Shown: positions 22,468 through 32,085 of the stretch, one piece after another
Layout of the letters: each line of letters begins with the position of its first letter
How positions within the stretch are numbered: the stretch's first letter is position 1
DNA from: Gymnothorax reevesii
Taxonomy: Eukaryota; Chordata; Actinopteri; Anguilliformes; Muraenidae
Assembly (NCBI GenBank): GCA_029721435.1
Contig: CM056581.1
Coordinates: 68,620,712 to 68,684,711 of the forward strand
Direction: 5' to 3'
DNA: 64,000 bases
Translations under genes and position numbers: made by a program
The notes under the pieces: generated by a model
Seen by the model: the letters and a program-made list of their open reading frames with translations, nothing else
What the model was told of the DNA's origin: nothing
Database searches by the model: none

Positions 22468-22964
22468 TGTTATGGCCCCAATTTGTTATTACATTTATAA
22501 CACAACAGCAACAGCAAGGGATGACAAACACAGTTTTAACAACTAAAACACATTTAATTTTTAACAAAGACAAAGACTAATAACAACCTACAACTAAAGA
22601 GCAAGATTGATAAATAAGAAAAAAACAGAAATAATTACAGTCCCTTTTTGGTGGGGTGGCTTGGTGATGTCCTGGATGAAGAAAATGCTCAAACACAGGC
22701 AAAGAAATCCACAAAAGAAACGTCACAGGTCTTGAACAGAATGGCAGGTCTGGTCATCTTCTTGCAATTTCTCCGACTACTTTACTGTCTCAATTCTTTT
22801 CCTTATATACTCTTTTGCAGACCCCACCCACATTTAGACCTCTTTTTTTTAATTTTCTGAGACTTGCCCCAGACATGTCCAGGACATGTCTAAAAATGAC
22901 TCCAGTCTGAGCTTAACAAAAAAAAGGTAAATACTGCCATCTAGTGGCCTATATTCACATTACA
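22468..22964 (-). repeat. Gypsy element G1, 5' LTR
   Basis: 497 bp, partner of 16932-17428. On the minus strand it begins TGTAATGTGAATA and carries the TATA motif GAGTATATAAGG, so transcription would start within it. Confidence 0.93.
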
Positions 22965-23063
22965 GTATCTAGGAACATTTAATTACTAAATCATCACTTC
23001 CGGTTTCCCGAGGGTATAAATATGCCGTGATACAGCGGCCATTTCTCTTATCCGCTCTTCGAC

Positions 23064-24064
23064 ATGGGAAAGACAAAGGAACACACCATTCAAGTTAGGC
23101 AGATGTGTGTCGACCTTCACAAGTCAGGCATTGGCTACAAGAAAATAGCCACTCGACTGCACCGGCCCACATCTACTGTCAGAGGAATCAGTAAGACGTT
23201 TAAAACAACTGGAACAGTGATAAACAAGCCTGGCTGAGGACGCAAGATTATTTTGCCACCACGCACACTGAGGCGGATGGTAAGAGAAACAAAAAGTTCT
23301 CCAAAGCTCACAGTTAAAGAATTGCAAAAAATGGTCGCATCCTGGGGACAAAAAGTTTCCAAAACAACCTTCATGCGGTATCTACATGCCAACAAGCTGT
23401 TTGGGAGGCATGAACGAAAAAACCTTTTCTCACTTACAATCATGAACATAAACGTATGGAGTTCGCCAAGCGGTACTGGGACTTCAACTGGAACCATTTG
23501 CTTTGGTCAGATGAGACCAAGATAGTGTTTGTTGCCAAAAAGCTCTAAGTGGGTCCGGTGGAAGATGAGATGATGAGTATGCAGAAAAGCACCGTATGCC
23601 CACTGTAAAGTATGGGGGAGGATCGGTGATGCTGTGGGCTTGTTTCTCCCTGGGAACCTTGGTAGGGTGCATGGCATCACGAACGCTTTGAAATACCAGG
23701 ACATTTTAAATCAAAATCTGGTGGCCTCTGCCCAAAAGCTGAAGATGGGTCGTCACTGGGTCTTTCAGCAAGATAATGACCCTAAACATGTGGCCAAATC
23801 TACACAGAAATGGTTCACCAGACACAGAATCAAGCTTCTCCCATGGCCATCTCAGTCCCCAGACCTCAACCCCATTGAAAACCTGTGGAGTGAGCTGAAG
23901 AGGAGAGTGCAGAGGAGAGGACCCAGGTCGCTGGATAATTTAGAGAGATTGTGCAAAGAGGAATGGTCAAGATCCCTCATTCTGTATTCTCCCATCTTTT
24001 GAAACATTATAGGAGAAGATGAGGTGCTGTTTTGTTGGCAAAGGGGGGTTTTACAAAGTATTAA
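23064..24064 (+). pseudogene. Tc1-like transposase (copy T4), broken
   Basis: From ATG 23064 (MGKTKEHTIQVRQM) the frame runs through the first helix-turn-helix (HKSGIGYKKIATRLHRPTS) to a TGA at about 23236. It resumes with LRRMVRETKSSPKLTVKEL and is frameshifted near 23435. It continues in the catalytic part with [15 protein letters not shown] (second aspartate) and WPSQSPDLNPIENLW (final residue region), then shifts again near 23970, and the family-typical C-terminus ends at 24064. The intact family protein would be about 335 residues. It is inactive. Confidence 0.87.
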
Positions 24065-24837
24065 CATCAGGGGTGCTAATAATTGTGGCATACATGATTT
24101 GATGAAAAATAATAATTTCTTAACGTGCAATTTTTTTTCCCACTGAATAAATGCACTTGAATGAAAGGTTGAATTTTCCTCTTTTTTCCTTGTGGTCCTA
24201 TATTATTTAGAAAAAAACTGAATTTATTAGAAGCTAAAGAACACATCTTAACCAGAGGTGCCAATAATTATGGAGGGCGCTGTATAAAGCACAGTGATGG
24301 TTTCGGAAAAAAATCACCTGTGATGAGGTGCAATGCGCAATGATAAATTGCATTCAAGGGTCTTAAGGTACATGCCTGTAAAGGACATCTCCGTAATCAA
24401 ATATGCATAATACTGTTACTTCGACAATCCTCTTCCTACTGTCCAAAGAAAAACAGGACCTGTTTCTGTAAAGAAACCCAATTTTCATTCTAAGTTTTTT
24501 GGACTGGTTGGACACATGCGTCTTAAAAGGAGACGTCATGATCCAACCACATACCCAGATATTTGTAAGACTGAACCTGCTCAATTTGAGCACCAGTCAC
24601 TGAGAAAAGAAGTCACCTGGCATAATTGCATTCTGTGCAGAAAAGATCATGAACTTTGTTTTATCAGTATTTAAAACCAGTTTAAGATCAGCTATAGCAT
24701 GCTATATAACATCAAAAGCAGATTGTAAATATATGAGGGCCTGTAAGCAAGTTGGAGCAGAGGAATAAAGCACCATGTCATCTGCATGAAAATGAACCTT
24801 GCAATTAGTTACATTACGAGCAATGTCATTTATATAA

Positions 24838-25122
24838 TGTAATGTGAATATAGGCCACTGGATGGCAGTATTTACCTTTTTTTGTTAAGCCCAGACTGGA
24901 GCTAGGTTTGGGCATGTTCTGGGAATGTCTGAAACAGGTCCCAGAGAAAAGGAAAAAAAAAGTCTAAAAGGTGGGAGGGGTTTGCAAAACAGTATATAAG
25001 GAGGGAGAATTGAGACAGTAAAGTAGTAGGAGAAATTGCAAGGTGATGGATACATGTGACCAGACCTGTCATTCTGTTCAAGACCTGTGAAGCTTTTAGT
25101 GGATTTTTGCCTGTGTTAGAGC
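24838..25122 (+). repeat. Gypsy copy G2, partial 5' LTR
   Basis: It begins TGTAATGTGAATATAGG like the other LTRs and includes the TATA motif CAGTATATAAGG. It stops near 25122, where sequence jumps directly into gag. The LTR end, primer-binding site and N-terminal gag are deleted. It is visibly diverged from G1 (older or different subfamily). Confidence 0.85.
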
Positions 25123-26349
25123 ATTTGAGATGGTGTTAGTTGAAGAATTCAAGAACTGTGTTAAGGATGATGTTAAGACCTACCTTAATGAGAAGCAAGC
25201 ACTGAACTTGCAATCAGCTGCCAAATTTGCAGATGAATATGTTCTCACTCATAAGTCCAAATTTCAGTCTAGCAGTAACAATAAATGGTCCCAATTTCAG
25301 AAAAAGGGTTACGGTGATACCCAAGATTCCTCACCCAAAGACAAAGACAAATCTGGTGATGGTGCTCAGAAATCCAGTAACAGGTCTGATCAAAGTGTGA
25401 AAGCTGACAGTGACAAAAGTGGTCTAGTTTGCAGTTATTGCAAGAAATCTGGTCATGTTACAACTAACTGTTGGTTCCTTAAAGCTAAGAAAGAAAAAGA
25501 AAAGGATACCAAACCAAATGCCTTTGTGAAAACAAGGTTAGAAACCCCTGTAGTAGATAACCAATCTGCTAAATTGCCTGCTTCTTGTGGGGCTAAAAAG
25601 CCGAATACAGCTGACTTTGTGAGGGAGGAATTTCTTCCATTTGTGTCAGAGGGATTTGTGGCTCTGAAAGAGCATAGTACTCCTGTCCCCAAATATATCC
25701 TAAGGGATACCGGAGCTTCTCAGTCACTTTTGTTGATGGACTCCTTGGAGTTACGTGATGAGACCGCTTCTGGGGATTTCATACTTGTACAAGGTATTGA
25801 AGGGTGGACTGTATCTGTACCCCTGCGCTCTATATTCTTGAAGTCAGATTTAGTTACAGGACAGGTAAAGGTGGGACTTATGTCAAGTCTACAATTCAAT
25901 TCAATTCAATTTATTTTGTATAGCGCTTTTCACAGAGACTGTCACAAAGACGTTTTACAGTGAGAGTTTTAAGAAATAAAAAGGCAGTGCCCAGCCTATT
26001 CCCCACTACAGCAAATGAGGCAAAAAACTCCCAGTAGGGAGAAAAATCCTCCAACAGTGGTGAGAAAAAACTCCCCAGTGGGAAGAAATCTCAGGAGGAA
26101 CCCGGCCATAGTGGGGGAGCCCATCCTCCGCGGGCTTGCAAATTAAGGACAAAAAAGTAAAAAGGGAGTGAAACGACAGAAGAGTTCCATTTAAGTCCAT
26201 CTAAACAGTGGCAACGGTAGCTTCTGAAAGTGGCAAGTCGAGGATGGTGCAGGACTGGACCAGGGCCGGACCGGATCGGACCAGGACAGCAGGACAGCAG
26301 CAGCCAGCGCTCATGGTGAGGGACAGGGCAAGTCTACCTATAAAGGGTG
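25123..26349 (+). pseudogene. Gypsy copy G2, gag C-terminus and protease fragment
   Basis: An open frame from about 25130 matches G1 gag from EFKNCVKDDVKTYLNEKQAL through the zinc knuckle CSYCKKSGHVTTNC and the protease motif LRDTGASQSLLL. At 25891 it is interrupted by a 437-bp retroposon, resumes for about 20 bp after 26328, and is then cut by the LTR of G3 at 26350. The active-site triad DTG is intact in this fragment, but no full polyprotein is possible. Confidence 0.88.
25892..26328 (-). mobile_element. SINE- or LINE-tail-like retroposon, 437 bp, with 8-bp target duplication
   Basis: Flanked by CAAGTCTA at 25884-25891 and again at 26329-26336, a perfect 8-bp duplication in Gypsy G2. The left side is a (CAATT)n run followed by TTTATTTTGTATAGCGC, a common fish retroposon 3' tail in reverse orientation. 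The interior has no coding frame. The clade is not assigned. Confidence 0.85.
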
Positions 26350-26850
26350 TGTAATGTGAATATGGGCCACTGGATGGCAGTATTTACCTTTTTTTTTTTA
26401 TTCAGCTCAGACTGGAGCTATGTTTAGACATGTCCTGGACATGTCTGGGGCAAGTCCCCGAAAATTAAACAAAAGAGGTCTAAATGTGGGTGGGGTCAGC
26501 AAAAGAGTATATAAGGAAAAGAACTGAGACAGTAAAGTAGTAGGAGAAATTGCAAGGAGAAGGATAAATGTGACCAGACCTGTCATTTTGTTCAAGACCT
26601 GTGAAGCTTTTTGTGTATTTTTGCCTGTGTTAGATTTTTCCCCTCAAAAAAGGACATCATCAAGAAACCCACAAAAGGGACTGTAAATATTTCTGTTTTC
26701 TTAATCAATCTTGGTCATTTAGTTGTAGATAGTAGAGTAGTTAGTTGTTATTGTCCGTTTAAATGTGTTTGGGTTTTAAATTGTGTCTGTCATCCCTTGC
26801 TGTTGCTGTTGCTGTTGTTGTAAATGTAATAACAAATTGGGGCCATAACA
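26350..26850 (+). repeat. Gypsy copy G3, 5' LTR
   Basis: 501 bp, from TGTAATGTGAATATG to GGCCATAACA, with TATA motif GAGTATATAAGG. The internal (TTGCTG)n stretch near 26800 is slightly longer than in G1. It lies inside G2 protease sequence. Confidence 0.92.
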
Positions 26851-26853
26851 AAT

Positions 26854-26871
26854 TGGGGGCTCGTCCGGGAT
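26854..26871 (+). other. Gypsy G3 primer-binding site, tRNA-Pro
   Basis: TGGGGGCTCGTCCGGGAT, four bases inside the LTR, is exactly complementary to the 3' end of tRNA-Pro, the primer best known from murine leukaemia-type retroviruses. Copies G1 and G4 have a 3-base insertion in the middle. Confidence 0.92.
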
Positions 26872-26963
26872 GGACCATTGTGCGATTCATTTATTAAAAA
26901 TGTAACATTTCAAATTGTAAAATTGATTTTTTTGAATTGAATACATATATATAGATCAACAGC

Positions 26964-28512
26964 AGTGGATGATTTCTTGGCATCACCAACCGTTGAGGTT
27001 TGGAAGTCTTTTAAAAAGACAGAACTGCTAGAAATTTGCAGACATTTAGAGCTGACAGAAGTGAAACCAGCCATGCGAAAAGCAAGACTCGCTCGAGAGA
27101 TAGTTGAATATTACATTGATGAAAATGTGTTTGCACCCGAAGATCTGGAACAATTTCCAGTGGAAAATCCAAATTTAGAAATGGAACTTAAATTAAAACT
27201 GCTAGAGATTGAAAGGGAGGAAAGAGAAAAACAAAGAGAATTTGAGAGGGAGGAAAAAGAGAAAGAAAGAGATGAAAGAGAAAAAGAAAGGGAGGAAAAA
27301 GAGAAAGAAAGAGAATTTGAGAGGGAGAAAGAGGAAAGAGCAGAAAGAGAGAGACAGAGACAAAGAGATTTTGAATTAGTGAAATTCGATAGAGAAGAAA
27401 GACTCCAAATGGAGCAACTAAAAATAAAAATAGCAACAGAAAATAAATTTCGGGCTAGCCAGGAGGTAAAACTGGTGCCTCCATTTTCAGAAAAGGATGT
27501 TGACAACTATTTCCAGTGTTTTGAAAAGGTAGCAAAGAGTTTCCAGTGGCCAAAGGAACACTGGCCTCTGATGTTGCAAACTGTCCTCAAGGGTAAAGCT
27601 CAACAAGCCTATTCGGCTTTGTCTGCAGAGATTCCTCTGATTATGAGGTTGTCAAAAAGGTTATTTTGAGAGCTTATGAGTTGGTTCCAGAGGCTTACCG
27701 ACAGAAATTCAGAGGTCTGAAGAAATCTGTAAATCAGACTTCTGTGGAATTTGCTAATGAGAAGAAGGTTTGCTTTGAGCGCTGGTGTACTTCTATGGAG
27801 GTCAAGGATGATTTCAACTCACTAAAAGAGATGGTGTTAGTTGAAGAATTCAAGAATTGTGTAAAGGATGATATTAAGGTCTACCTTAATGAGAAGCAAG
27901 CACTGAATTTGCAATCAGCTGCCAAATTTGCAGATGAATATGTTCTCACACATAAGTCCAAATTTCAGTCTAGCAGTAACAATACATGGTCCCAATTTCA
28001 GAAAAAGGGTTACGGTGATACCCAAGATTCCTCACCCAAAGACAAAGACAAATCTGGTGATGGTGCTCAGAAATCCAGTAACAGGTCTAATCAAAGTGTG
28101 AAAGCTGACAGTGACAAAAGTGGTCTAGTTTGCAGTTATTGCAAGAAATCTGGTCATGTCACAACTAACTGTTGGTTCCTTAAAGCTAAGAAAGAAAAAG
28201 AAAAGGATGCCAAACCAAATGCCTTTGTGAAAACAAGGTTAGAAACCCCTGTAGTAGATAACCAATCTGCTAAATTGCCTGCTTCTTGTGGGGCTAAAAA
28301 GCCTGATACAGCTGACTTCGTGAGGGAGGAATTTCTTCCATTTGTGTCAGAGGGATTTGTGGCTCTGAATGAGCATACTACTCCTGTCCCCATATATATC
28401 CTAAGGGATACCAGAGCTTCTCAGTCACTTTTGTTGATGGACTCTTTGGAGTTACGTGATGAGACCGCTTCAGGGGATTTCATACTTGTACAAGGTATTG
28501 AAGGGAGGACTG
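26964..28512 (+). pseudogene. Gypsy G3 gag and start of protease
   Basis: Matches G1 gag. The expected ATG reads GTG here (26965-26967), so the start is lost. The Glu/Arg/Lys coiled coil is at about 27190-27400, and the capsid-like domain follows (DVDNYFQCFEKVAKSFQWPK). A one-base deletion near 27635 breaks the frame, which resumes at 27666 with RAYELVPEAYRQKF. The zinc knuckle is intact. The protease active site reads DTRAS instead of DTGAS, a change that should abolish activity. The frame ends in a deletion near 28512. Confidence 0.9.
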
Positions 28513-28516
28513 TTCA

Positions 28517-31102
28517 TTGTTCAGCCAGCCAGAGGGGTTTGGTGATTCTGATGTGTCTGGAGACTTGTCTCTGTCCAGAAAGCGGTTGATTGAGGAGCAA
28601 ACTAATGATCCTGAAATTTGTGCACTAAGGAGGAGAGCCCTTCCTGATAAAGAAATAGACGCAGTTCCAGTTGGGTATTACCTCAAGGATGGTGTGTTGA
28701 TGCGGAAGTGGCGCCCTCCTGATATCCCTGCAAATGCAGATTGGGCAGTGGTCAGGCAAATTGTTGTTCCGAAGGTCTACAGGAATGAGATCTTAACAAT
28801 GGCTTATAGTTTACCTTTAGGAGGTCATCTTGGTGTGAACAAGACTGTTGATAAGATCATGAAACACTTCTTTTGGCCTGGGCTTCGGAAAGACGTTTCC
28901 AACTTTTGCAAAACCTGTCACACTTGTCAGGTAGTTGGAAAACACCAGTTAGACCCACCTGAAGCTCCATTGCAGCCTATCCCAGCATTTGGGGAGCCAT
29001 TCTCTAAGGTCATTGTGATTGTGTTGGTCCATTACCCAAGACTAGATCTGGAAATCAGTACTTGTTGACAATCATGTGTGCATCTACCAGATGCCCTGAA
29101 GCCATACCTCTACGTAACATCAAGGCAACTGCAATCTCAAAGGCTTTGATAAAGTTCTTCACGTTGTTTGGCCTTCCCAGGGAAATTCAGTCAGACCAAG
29201 GTAGCAATTTCACTTCCGGATTGTTTCAGCAGGTTGTGTATGAACTAGGTGCAAAGCAGATTCTTTCTAGTGCCTATCATCCAGAGAGTCAGGGTGCCTT
29301 TGAGCGGTTTCATTCCACTCTCGAGACAATGATCAGGACTTATTGTTATGACCATGAGAAAGACTGGGATGAAGGTGTTCATTTGCTGTTGTTTGCAGCT
29401 AGAGAAGCAGGGCAGGAGTCTACTGGATTCAGTCCATTTGAGCAAGTGTTTGGCCATGAAGTGAGAGGACCTTTGCTATTATTGAGTGAACAATGGCAAG
29501 AGGAAGAGCCGCACATCAGTCTGATAGACTATGTCAGCAAGTTCAAGGAAAGATTGCGTGCAGCTTGTGACCTAGCCAAAGAGAACTTGAAATCAAGTCA
29601 GGGAAAAATGAAAACTTGGTATGATCATAAGGCTAGAAGCCGTGAGTTTAAACCAGGAGACAAGGTTCTTGTGTTGTTTCCCTTGCAGTCCAATCCATTG
29701 CAGGCTAGATTTCATGGTCCTTATGAAATTCTGACTAAACTCAATGATCTCAATTACATTGTGAAGACTCCAGATAGGAGAAAACCAAAACAATTGTGTT
29801 TTCGAAGGTCGAAGCGTGTGAAGATGAGGGGGAGTTTCAAGATGATGAACCTAGAATTAAAGCTGAAGTTCTTTCATGTAAATTGTCAAATTCTGAAGTG
29901 TTGCAAAATCTTGATGTAAAACTCCAGCACTTAGAACCCACACAGAGAGATCAGTTTGAGAGGTTAATCAAGAAATATGAGGATCTGTTTCCTGATGTTC
30001 CAAAGAGAGTTACTATAACCTCTCATGATGTTGATGTTGGTGATGCCAAACCAATAAAACAGCATCCGTACCTGATGAATCCTGAAAAGAGAAAGATTGC
30101 TGAGAAAGAGGTTGAGTACATGTTAGAACATGATATTATCAGACCCTCCAACTCAGATTGGAGTTCACCCTGTGTGCTAGTTCCAAAACCTGATGGAAGT
30201 ACTAGATTCTGTACAGATTATCGCAAAGTCAATGCTGTAACTAGAACTGATGTGTTTCCAATACCTAGGATTGATGATTGTATTGATAGAGTAGGGCAAG
30301 CAAAGTTTCTGACCAAGATTGATTTATTGAAGGGTTATTGGTGTGTGCCTTTAACGGAGAGGGCCTAGAGCATCTCTGCTTTTGCCACACCATCTGGGTT
30401 GGACCAGTATGAAGTCGTACGCTTTGGCATGAAAAATGCCCCAGCCACGTTTCAAAGGATGATACAGTCTACAATCGCCGAACTGCCACACACGGGTGCG
30501 TACATCGACGACCTGATCACATGGAGTGACTCCTGGGAAGAACATCTAAAAGATGTAGAGATATTGTTCCACCGCCTGACCCAGGCTAACCTGACTGTTA
30601 ACCAGAACAAGAGTGACTTTGGTTGTGCTACTGTCACCTATCTTGGCTACGTCATAGGCAGGGTAAGGTGGCACCCATAAATGCTAAAGTCCAAGCCATC
30701 ATGGACTTTCCAGTTCCTGACAACAAAAAAGCTTTGCGCCGCTTCCTTGGAATGATCGGGTACTACCGCAAGTTCTGCAAGAACTTTGCTGAGATTGCTC
30801 TCAGTCTAACTAACCAACTGAAGAAAGGCGTAAAGTTTACTTGGGATGATGCATGCCAGAGAGCCTTCGATCGCCTGAAGTCTCTGCTGTGTCACTTCCC
30901 CGTGCTCAAATCTCCTGACTTCAACAAACCGTTCTCCATTGCGGTCGATGCTAGCGACTAAGCCTGTGGATCTGTGCTCCTACAGAGAAGTGTCTCTGAT
31001 GACATTGAGCATCTCGTGGCATACTTCTCCAGGAAGTTCAATCGCCACCAAAGGAACTATTCCACAATAGAGGAGGAGCTGTTGGCTCTGGTTCTATCTT
31101 TT
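28517..31102 (+). pseudogene. Gypsy G3 pol: integrase, reverse transcriptase, partial RNase H
   Basis: Integrase spans about 28740-29790, with GGHLGVNKTVDKIMKHFFWP, SDQGSNFT and HPESQGAFERFHSTLE, but a one-base loss near 29018 interrupts the core. After an 80-bp deletion near 29800 the spacer and RT follow (FCTDYRKVNAVTRTDVF, YIDDLITWS). A TAG near 30366, a one-base loss near 30660 and a TAA at about 30959 in the RNase H motif VDASD break it further. RNase H is cut after ELLALVLS. The order integrase then RT is the same as in G1, so this is a family property. Confidence 0.9.
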
Positions 31103-32085
31103 AGGAGTGTCACGATTCGGTTCGGTTCGAGAATCGGATCGTAAGTTATGCGGTTCGATTCGATTCATCCAGCATTAGTTTCGGTTCGATTCATAAATTA
31201 CTTACTTGTTATTTTATTTCATCTTGAAACGTGAGAAATCTAGATGTAAATACGTTGTCATTACGTTCGCGGAAGTGCATGTCATGTTGATAGTGTTATG
31301 GGTCATGCTCAGTAAGGTTTACTCTGATTGGACCATTTTCTCTCAATAGACCCATTTACTGTTCGCAAATAAAACGGGCTGCGCGCGTCTCTTGGCAACG
31401 GAAGTATGGCGAACCATAACAGCTTGTCAAGCTACGCGAGGGCATTAGCCATCAAAGATAGCGAATTCTACCTAAAAAAATTAACATTGACAAATGGCAA
31501 CCAATTTCCAGATCCGTATGGTATCAGTGAGTGGGTAGATGACGTTAGTTAGTGGCCCAGTATTCCGTGGCCTGATATTTATACCCATTTGATCGAGAAA
31601 CCTGCCGTGTAGACTAGGGAGGAACTACGAGCATACAAGTCACTGGATGCTTCAGACTGCGATATCTGCGGTCATGAGCAGAATGATAAATACCATGCCA
31701 GACTTAGAGTTTTGTCTCTTGAAATCAGAGGTCCTTCCTGGTCAAACACAAGGGCATAAAACTGCCGTGTATGCAGAGATGCCATTATGTTTCTCCTCTT
31801 AGTGGCATTTACGTTTCTGTGCCGTAGTCAGTGATTATTCAATCAAAGCGCACTGAAGAAATTCACTCGCGAAATTGAAGTCATTGTGCATCAAGTTAAT
31901 CGGTTTCACGTCCATTACGGTGGATTTCCCTACTAATGACAATGACATCGATTATGACTAGGGAATTCTCAGGCTTGACTTCATTAAGGAATTAAAAGCT
32001 ATGGAACTGCATAAAAACGTTTCAAATGGTCTTATTTCATTAAAACAATTTTAACGATCACGAAACACATGCATTGTTTCCAATC
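31103..32085. mobile_element. Unknown repeat or gene-bearing element beginning with a GATTCGGTTCG-rich end
   Basis: It begins at the break of Gypsy G3 with GTGTCACGATTCGGTTCGG and a run of GGTTCGATTCG motifs. It carries the coding remnant at 31406-31764 and is interrupted at 32086 by a solo LTR. The sequence after 33330 probably continues it. No right terminus was found. Confidence 0.45.
31406..31764 (+). pseudogene. Remnant of a large SWIM/YqaJ-type uncharacterised fish protein (N-terminal part)
   Basis: From ATG 31406 the frame gives MANHNSLSSYARALAIKDSE, then PYGISEWVDDVS, a TAG, WPSIPWPDIYTHLIEKPAV, a second TAG and TREELRAYKSLDA. WPDIYTHLIE followed by AYKSLDA is a pattern I associate with large fish and cnidarian proteins carrying a SWIM zinc finger and a YqaJ-like nuclease domain. 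Those downstream domains are not present here. The assignment comes from memory of the family and should be treated as tentative. There are two nonsense codons and no continuing exon. Confidence 0.5.

Larger units (their letters stand above)
16932..22964 (-). mobile_element. Ty3/Gypsy retrotransposon G1, nearly full length, Gmr1-like domain order
   Basis: Two 497-bp LTRs are flanked by the 4-bp target duplication GTAT (16928-16931 and 22965-22968). On the minus strand the order is 5' LTR (22468-22964), primer-binding site, gag with zinc knuckle, protease, integrase, reverse transcriptase, RNase H and 3' LTR. Integrase ahead of reverse transcriptase is the Ty1/copia order, but the protein motifs (GPYEI in integrase, YIDD in RT) are Gypsy-like. 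That is the layout known for the deuterostome Gmr1 group. Damage is limited to nonsense codons near 22088, 20182 and 19386 and a one-base insertion near 21290. The 3' polypurine tract GGAATGGAGG precedes the 3' LTR. Confidence 0.93.
16659..24282 (+). mobile_element. Tc1-like transposon (copy T4) split by a Gypsy element
   Basis: Ends CAGTGCCCTCCATAATTATT (16659) and the inverted AATAATTATGGAGGGCGCTG (24282) differ at one position and are flanked by TA on both sides. Without the Gypsy insertion (16932-22964 plus one 4-bp target copy) it is about 1.59 kb, the normal Tc1 length. It is the same family as T1, and it is inserted in the minus-strand LINE. Confidence 0.9.
14155..24837 (-). mobile_element. 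Non-LTR retrotransposon (LINE), minus strand, split by two insertions
   Basis: Three minus-strand pieces belong together. The first is 24290-24837, with the reverse transcriptase motif HADDMVLYSS and then IGFLYRNRSCFSLDSRKRIV and FDYGDVLYRH. The second is 16343-16656, C-terminal to these, with YKALLCNIPSYLTMVLS and YMWNNFQNTLKLD. The third is 14155-14458, the 3' untranslated region ending in a (TGAT)n tail. Between the first two lies Tc1 copy T4, and between the last two lies a Harbinger element. The 5' end is cut at 24838 by a Gypsy LTR. The domain order and tandem tail fit an L2/Rex-type LINE, but I do not assign the clade. The reading frame is broken. Confidence 0.75.
26350..31102 (+). mobile_element. 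Ty3/Gypsy copy G3, 3'-truncated
   Basis: Same family and domain order as G1 (gag, protease, integrase, RT, RNase H) but on the plus strand. It ends in RNase H at about 31102, where an unrelated repeat begins with GGAGTGTCACGATTCGG; the 3' LTR is lost. It carries two internal deletions (near 28512, about 0.4 kb, and near 29800, about 80 bp), at least three frameshifts and two nonsense codons, so it is older than G1. Confidence 0.9.

Noticed and set aside
16932..24282. Possible endogenous retrovirus with envelope gene
   Set aside because: There is no frame between RNase H and the 3' LTR beyond about 120 bp and no envelope-like sequence, so the element is a retrotransposon.
27111..27506. 131-residue Ser/Leu-rich minus-strand frame
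   Set aside because: It is the antisense of the Glu/Arg coiled coil of Gypsy G3 gag.
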